Below, piece after piece: positions 58,498-64,000 of a DNA stretch of 64,000 nt. A model generated the notes under the pieces. That model was not told the origin of the DNA. It made no database searches and saw only the letters and a list, made by a program, of their open reading frames with translations. The DNA comes from Gonatopus flavifemur (taxonomy: Eukaryota > Arthropoda > Insecta > Hymenoptera > Dryinidae). The stretch lies in assembly GCA_018340375.1 (NCBI GenBank), contig JAFFJZ010000046.1:1302001-1366000 (forward strand). Direction: 5' to 3'. A program made the position numbers and the translations under genes. Position 1 is the first letter of the stretch. Each line of letters opens with the position of its first letter.

Positions 58498-58787
58498 ATC
58501 AAAAGTCACTAACTAGTACTACATTTCGGTGAAATTTCAAAAAGGTTGAGGAGGTAAAAATATTTGAGCTGGTACGCTTGAGAAATTTTGCCCCATATAC
58601 AGTTCATGTATTCCCATTTTCCTCAACGATGGTAAGGAAGAGGAAGAAATAAAGGAAAGGAAGCAAACGGAATGAGGAGAATATCATTTGACTTACCAAT
58701 ATTAGTGCGGTAAAAGCAAAACTTGGTGGAATCCGAAATCCTCGCAGACGTGTTAGGTCTTTTTGATGTAACTGACAACACTATTGT

Positions 58788-58925
58788 GGGTGGGGGCTGA
58801 ATCAACCAAAGGACAAATCAACGAAACCATTGGTTGAAAAGGAAGAGATGTATGATGTATGATGTCTTATTCTTTCCAACTAACGGTTTCGTTGATTTGG
58901 TTTTTCGTTGATTTGGCCCCCATCC
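58788..58925. mobile_element. hAT-like MITE, copy 3, 138 bp
   Basis: The ends read GGGTGGGGGCTGAATCAACC and, inverted on the right, GGATGGGGGCCAAATCAACG. The flanking 8-mers are ACTATTGT (58780-58787) and ACCATTGT (58926-58933), a duplication with one mismatch. Non-coding. Confidence 0.88.
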
Positions 58926-58933
58926 ACCATTGT

Positions 58934-60290
58934 TCTAAGTTCTTTGTTAGCTTAGCACTGTCTACTATATTTCCACCCTTTTTATATTTCTTTTTGTGTT
59001 ATCACGAGGATTTGAAATTAAATTTTTGTTATTTAAATTTGCTTCGAACGAAATGGAGAGGAGGAGAAGAAGAAAAAATCTAAACGAAACGTTGTAATGA
59101 ATTTCACACTCTAGCTTGAAACTCAAAATACCGATCCTCTCCTCCCTACTCTCTCGGTCATCTCAAGGGAAAAACCGCTCCAGGGGGAAACGAGAAAGAT
59201 CGACACCAGCAAAGAGTACTCCAATGCTTATCCATCCTACGAGCGGAAAGGGCCCGAGCTTTCCTCCTAGCTTATCCTTTCATAGCCCAAAGGATGGATA
59301 TGCTGGATTACTTTTAAGATTTTCGCCAGGGGAAAGTATTAACCCCTGGTGGAGACTTCGTAGTGCCAAACTTCCCGCCCCCACAAGAACGGAAATCCCC
59401 AGAGGAAAAGGAGGAAGCAGAGAGGGTACTTACTTTTCCGACACGGGTTTTACCACGGTTGAGAGAAGACCGCCCAGCCCGGTGGCAATTGCTGGCCAAG
59501 AAAACAAAAAAAGGAGAAGTGCGGGGTTGATTGTTCTCAGCCTAATCAGCACTTCAACTTGCCACCAAGATTTCTAGGAAATCGTCTGTCAAATTTCCGA
59601 GCTGATGGGCCTTTGTACGTGATTTATCGCTGCTGAGGCCCGCGTTTTCGCTGGCCTCTGCAATGAGAAACCAGGCACGTGACTTGGCAAAGAACAATAC
59701 CTGGTGTGTCTTGAAAATTTATGTGAATAATTTGGAGTTTCCATGGCTAAATATTTGGAGGGAAAATTTCAATGGAACTATTGTAATTGTAGAAGAGTCT
59801 ACAATTTCCATCGTGCTGGTCATGAAATGTGGAAAAAAATTGAGGGATAGAGAAAGATGATAGGAAAGTAACAATGTAGAAAGAAAAGGTACCCGTTACG
59901 TGCTTCGCCGGAACACTCACACTTGCTAGCAAAGTAGCAAGCGTGCGATATACGAAGCAGCAACGCATCGGACGAACAGGAGTAAGGTGTGAGAAGGATG
60001 AGAAGTCTTACATAGCACCATGAGTAATGGTGTGGTGCGAGAGTGAAGATATGAAAAGAGAATTAGGAGAGAAAGGAAGGGAAGAGTTGCTTCATCGCAC
60101 GTCGATGCACGATCGACGTTAAAAGAAATTTCCTAATGAGTACACAATTTTGGTGGACATCTGCGATAATGAACCCTCTAGACCATAAGTGATTAATAAT
60201 TACAATGATGAAATATTAAGAGAATGGAACAGCAAGAGCTGAAATAAAAATACAAAGAAATTTTGTGCGGGGAAATTTCCATGAACGTGA
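58934..60290. other. Interval with an unassigned 153-codon frame
   Basis: A plus-strand frame at 59116-59577 (starting MKLKIPILSSLLSRS) is Ser/Pro/Arg-rich and lies in a more GC-rich patch. On the minus strand the same patch has a possible splice donor (GGAAAAGTAAGT near 59440), so a host exon in that direction is conceivable. Neither reading is recognised. The remaining sequence, including GAGGAAG/GGAAAGG purine runs at 58630-58665 and 60055-60085, shows nothing else. Confidence 0.3.
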
Positions 60291-60401
60291 GGATGGGGGC
60301 CAAATTAACGAAAAACCAAATCAACGAAAAGTTGGTTGAGAAGACAGATACGTCATACTCTCTCTTTTCAAACACTGATTCCATTGATTTGGCCCCCATC
60401 C
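60291..60401. mobile_element. hAT-like MITE, copy 4, 111 bp
   Basis: The ends are GGATGGGGGCCAAATTAACG and its near-inverse, with a perfect 8-bp duplication GAACGTGA (60283-60290 and 60402-60409). It is the shortest copy and little more than the two TIRs plus a linker. Confidence 0.93.
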
Positions 60402-60447
60402 GAACGTGACACAAGGATCGGACTCTCTCGATTTGAATCGACTTCAA

Positions 60448-61155
60448 GGGGTAATATCACCTCGTGGCAAAAAAACTTCTCATCATTCTCTGAGACTCAC
60501 CACAGACGGTAGGAACGTTTCGAAAATATGGGGTTTTGTGCACATGAAAGAACCGGTCTTCGAGTACGAGAGACACATTTTATTATATTCCCAGCATACA
60601 AAATTACGGCATATCAGCATACTCAAAAAAAGTCGGTTGATTCACATGAGCGTACCACGACAGGTCACAATTGTTATTATAGAACAAAAATCCAAAAAGT
60701 TTCTGATAATATAGTTCAAAATGTGATGAACGTCGTAGGATTCTTGCGAAAAATGGGTGAACACAGAAATGGTGTCCTTTTGAATTATTGTTTTCAATCT
60801 TTTTCTCTCACACATCGATCGAAAATCGCTCATAAAATCGGTGAAATTCAGTTTATCAGGAAAATCCTACGTCGTTCACTCCATTCAAAACTATATTCCA
60901 AGAAAACTTTTGGTTTCTTGTTCTGCAATCAAAATTGTGACCTGCAGCGGAACGCCCATGCAGATCAACAGACTTTCCTCGAATGTGATGATACGCCGCA
61001 ATTTTGTATTGTAAAGATATAAAAGTATGGGTTTCCGGTACTCATAGACTAGTACTTTCATGTGCTCAAACCCCCATATTTCAAAAATGTTTCTATCGGT
61101 CGTGATTGATCTTAGAAAATGAAAAAGTTTGATCTCCACAAGGTGGTATTACCCC
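60448..61155. mobile_element. 708-bp foldback element with GGGGTAATA ends
   Basis: GGGGTAATATCACC at 60448 is mirrored by GGTGGTATTACCCC ending at 61155. The arms (about 270 bp) are diverged inverted copies: ATATGGGGTTTTGTGCACATG is mirrored by CATGTGCTCAAACCCCCATAT. The 164-codon plus-strand frame at 60528-61022 runs through both arms and is a chance frame. No target duplication is evident. Confidence 0.8.
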
Positions 61156-62214
61156 TCAGTTCCATTCAAGATATGTCAATATCTTTTTTACAATCAACGG
61201 AACGGAGATTTCTATCAAATCAGTTGACTCTCCCTCTCTTTCTTCCTCCCTCATCATTCAAAGTGTTAGAGGGCGCCTCTCCTTGGTTTTTTTATTCAGT
61301 TCTGTCAACAGCGAATGGTTATCGGACCGATAGTAGTCATATGGCCTTGCACCAAAAACTGATGAATACTATTTGAGAATCATCACTCCGTTCCTTCTTA
61401 CTATGCGAGATACCACTGGGAGTGATCAGTCTCGTGGACCTTTCTCGGTGGAAAAACACCGGGAAAGGTAAGCGTCGTCCGGAAAATAATCTGAATCTAA
61501 AATTCAACTGAAGAACATAAAAGAAGCGGAGGTTGATAATAACAGAAAATTCGTCAGGGCTCTTTCTAGCGAGTAATCCGTGTCACTGCAGTCATTGAAA
61601 TACAAAATAGACTCCATCCATCGATCAATTGTCACTCAATCGTGACAATTGCTCGAGGGCAAAAATCCTTAATATCAGTTCATACATTCGTTTCCTGTGA
61701 TGACATTGAACTGATTTGCGCAATGTATCCCCAGGAAACGCTGACATGAATTTTATTATAGTTTTTACGACAATCGTACATATGCATCCAAGAATATATC
61801 AAAGCAAAGTATTTCGTTCAGATCGAGAAGTGAATCTGATCCTCGATCGATTTGCACTTAATCACGTCGACTCTGATCCCCACTTTACATTCCCCTATAC
61901 CTGCGGTGGGATGTTAAGATCATGCGCATTTCTTATCGTATTTCATTCCACTATTTTATTCCGTTCGCTAACGTGCTTCTATGGTATATTAGGTGGAATG
62001 TTAATTTATGTACATTGTCATGAATAAACGATGAAATTTATTCTTAACAAATCAATTTTTATGAGAATAAATATTTTCTTGGCTCGTGGTAGTCCGGATT
62101 AGTTTATCAGGATTTTCTGACGCCAGGTTATTCTTTGAAAGGGAAAATAACCAGAACCTTCTTTAAACTTGTTACAATTGAATTTATGCATATATTATAA
62201 ACATATGTACGCAT

Positions 62215-62246
<32 letters not shown>

Positions 62247-63937
62247 CAGAATGAAAGATTCGAGCGGAGGGCTACCTCACGTCCAGGATGTTCCGTCTGA
62301 ACCCGGGATTTGTTATGATTTCATAATTCAAGTTTATATACGAAATAAGGAAAAAGGAGTGTAAAAGATCACATCTATAATTCTATATTTCCAAAACGAA
62401 AACCTTCCACTATTTGAATGCATGCATGAGATAATCCTTAACTGGTAAATTGCGGGTAGTGGATAATATACAATAATACCGGCCTACAGGTCAAAAACAC
62501 CCGTATCTTAATCCTTTATCTTCTCTTAGCAGGTAGTTCGGCAATGGACATTCTTCCCCCTCTTGTCGATTGACCTTTCACTTTTCTTTATTGTCATGGT
62601 AGGAAGAAGTGATCCTCGGTCGAGTAATAAGATCCTCGTGATCTAGTTAGTCTGTCGACGTCCCACGACTGGTCCTCTTCAATTATGTTTTCCTCTCAAA
62701 TCCTCAACCCTCATCAATCACCGAGAAAATCGATTTCAATCAAAATCGAGTACACGAACTCTCAATCATCACGATAAACACGAGTTACGCTCGTAGCACG
62801 AGTGCATACTTGAAACACGAATATGCACTCGCCGCACGCATAATCCTGATTAGAAATTGAATACGACAAAAATGGTTTACGCTCACAATTCGAATAAATA
62901 GTCGAGGGTTCGTTTAATACAATATTTATCTATGTATGATTCAACTTTGTAAAGAAACATTTCGTGGGGGTTTTATGCCTACAGGCTTTCCCCCACTGAG
63001 CTAATAAACATTTTATCAGTGGCTCATACATTGTTGGGTTGATTATTTGTCTTGGATAACAGAACCCGACCTGAGTTCCTTCTCCTGACTTCCCCCACTC
63101 CAACGGAACAACGCATCGTGAACCCACCTCTGGGTTCGTCGACAATACACCGGAGGTATTGTTCAATTGTAAATTGGAATGTTTAAGGAAAAAGAAACGT
63201 AAGGGATTTTGAAGAACAGATGAAATTTGAAGAATGAACAACTCACTTCATTGATCAATTGTGCTGGTTATAGATAGCTTCTGTTCTTTTCTTTTTCCCT
63301 CTCTCTTTTCCTCTATGTCCTCACGATCTTCTTGTGGAATCACACATCCGATAGTTTCGTGAAACCCCGTAATTTCTGACGTTTTAATCGAACAAAACAA
63401 ATGAAATAGAATAATGGATCATTAGTATTTCGCGGATAAAGTTCCTCGTCTTCACGCAGACTTGGCGCCCCACGGACCCCGATGACCAAACGTAAACCAC
63501 GGCTTGAATAGGCGATCGAGAGTGAAGTTATCCCTGCTCTCGCTTTCCACGTCGACTTCGACATCCCTCCTTCAAACTTGACGGCTTGTCGGAGTTTAAA
63601 GAATTATCTAATGAGGGCCTGCTTGATCAGCGTCTTCCAGAAGTCCATACCCATGCTGGAAGGCCCGCCGCGATGGCCGAAACTCGCATTTTCTCACGGA
63701 CAAGACGTGAGAAAGAAATCGTAACACGATATTATAACTGATTGGATGTTGAAGAATGTGACTATTGTATTAGGATACATTCGAAGAATTCTGTATGCTG
63801 ATTTATTGAGAGTTATACCATGCTGCTGATTTTCTTTAATGATGATTCAATATAAATTCAAGGTTTGAAATTATTCTAATTACAGAAGGAATGATATGTA
63901 AAAGGAAAACAAAGAAAAATATAGATGAGTTGTCAAA
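61156..63937. other. Anonymous DNA with a TA microsatellite and LTR-like hints
   Basis: A (TA)n run lies at about 62221-62246. CG-rich words occur at 62600-62860, and AATAAA at 62895 precedes a T-rich stretch. At 63465 the word TTGGCGCCCCACGGACCCC resembles a retroelement primer binding site next to a possible LTR end, but no TG...CA ends or polyprotein were seen. The frames at 62930-63241 and 63340-63564 (minus) are unrecognised. Confidence 0.3.
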
Positions 63938-63939
63938 TA

Positions 63940-64000
63940 CAGGGTGAGGCATTTATCTTGAGACAATGGAATATCTCGGTGGGATCACCTTTTATTCAAA
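63940..64000 (+). mobile_element. Left end of another CAGGGTGAGGCATTTATC element, cut by the window edge
   Basis: The sequence from 63940 matches the left TIR tip of the element at 50162 for its whole visible length (GGCATTTATCTTGAGACAA, ATATCTCGGTGGGATCAC), and TA precedes it (63938-63939). The rest lies outside the window. Confidence 0.85.

Larger units (their letters stand above)
54358..58605 (-). mobile_element. TIR transposon with about 700-bp inverted ends and a two-exon transposase (possibly Sola)
   Basis: TGGGGCAAAATTTCTCAAGC at 54358 is repeated inverted at the right end (to 58605). TATA flanks both ends (54354-54357 and 58606-58609); this can be read as a 4-bp TATA or a 2-bp TA duplication. 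The long TIRs are 54358 to about 55060 and about 57420-58605, the latter interrupted by the hAT-like MITE at 58026-58497. The core carries the minus-strand transposase 56980-55131. Assignment to Sola rests on possible 4-bp duplications and overall layout and is tentative. Confidence 0.8.

Noticed and set aside
60528..61022. 164-codon frame on the plus strand
   Set aside because: It runs through both arms of a foldback element and has no domain; the opposite strand is equally open.
63455..63490. Primer binding site and LTR of a retrotransposon
   Set aside because: The word TTGGCGCCCC is suggestive, but no LTR pair, TG...CA termini, polypurine tract or gag/pol sequence was found.

Overview
This is a eukaryotic nuclear window from an arthropod, most likely an insect. 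It is AT-rich, has spliceosomal introns with GT..AG borders, and carries transposon families typical of insects: piggyBac, mariner, DD41D rosa-like, RAG1/Transib-like, hAT-like MITEs and a non-LTR LINE. There are no operons, ribosome binding sites or phage genes. The order or species cannot be fixed from the sequence alone. Only one short host-like exon was found (minus strand, 14375-14445), so the window is an intergenic or intronic transposon graveyard.

Layout. 1-1.37 kb: AT-rich DNA. 1.37-6.55 kb: a piggyBac element with a TTAA target duplication and about 850-bp inverted arms; its transposase is broken, and a 1.2-kb TA-flanked MITE sits inside its right arm. 7-8.4 kb: a foldback holding two small MITEs. 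8.8-11.3 kb: two more TA-flanked MITEs. 12.2-12.8 kb: a diverged tandem duplication. 14.4 kb: the host-like exon. 14.5-16.2 kb: paired degenerate repeats. 16.8-17.5 kb: a mariner fossil. 18.2-19.6 kb: a GGGTCC-rich element. 20.57-22.60 kb: an almost intact DD41D element. 23.1-28.2 kb: a giant foldback made of two opposed arrays of a 162-164-bp repeat. 28.2-36.6 kb: mostly anonymous DNA with one hAT-like MITE and one mauritiana-like mariner fossil.

36.7-47.75 kb is the most notable locus: an inverted-repeat element of about 11 kb whose centre holds a three-exon RAG1/Transib-like transposase gene (41.9-44.6 kb, minus strand) with DDE and zinc motifs and one visible frameshift. A LINE interrupts its left arm with a 15-bp target duplication. 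Its arms contain a 121-bp tandem repeat that is also recognisable in the piggyBac arms at 1.4-5.1 kb, although the two transposases belong to different superfamilies.

48.6-49.9 kb: a nearly intact mariner. 50.16-54.35 kb: a non-autonomous TIR element with nested insertions, including a second copy of the 1.2-kb MITE. 54.36-58.6 kb: an element with about 700-bp TIRs and a broken two-exon transposase of a widespread but poorly named family (possibly Sola). 58-60.4 kb: three more copies of the hAT-like MITE. 60.4-61.2 kb: a foldback. 63.94 kb to the end: the start of another copy of the TIR family seen at 50.16 kb.

The elements do not form a pathway. They record successive insertions, and several empty-site comparisons within the window give their relative order.
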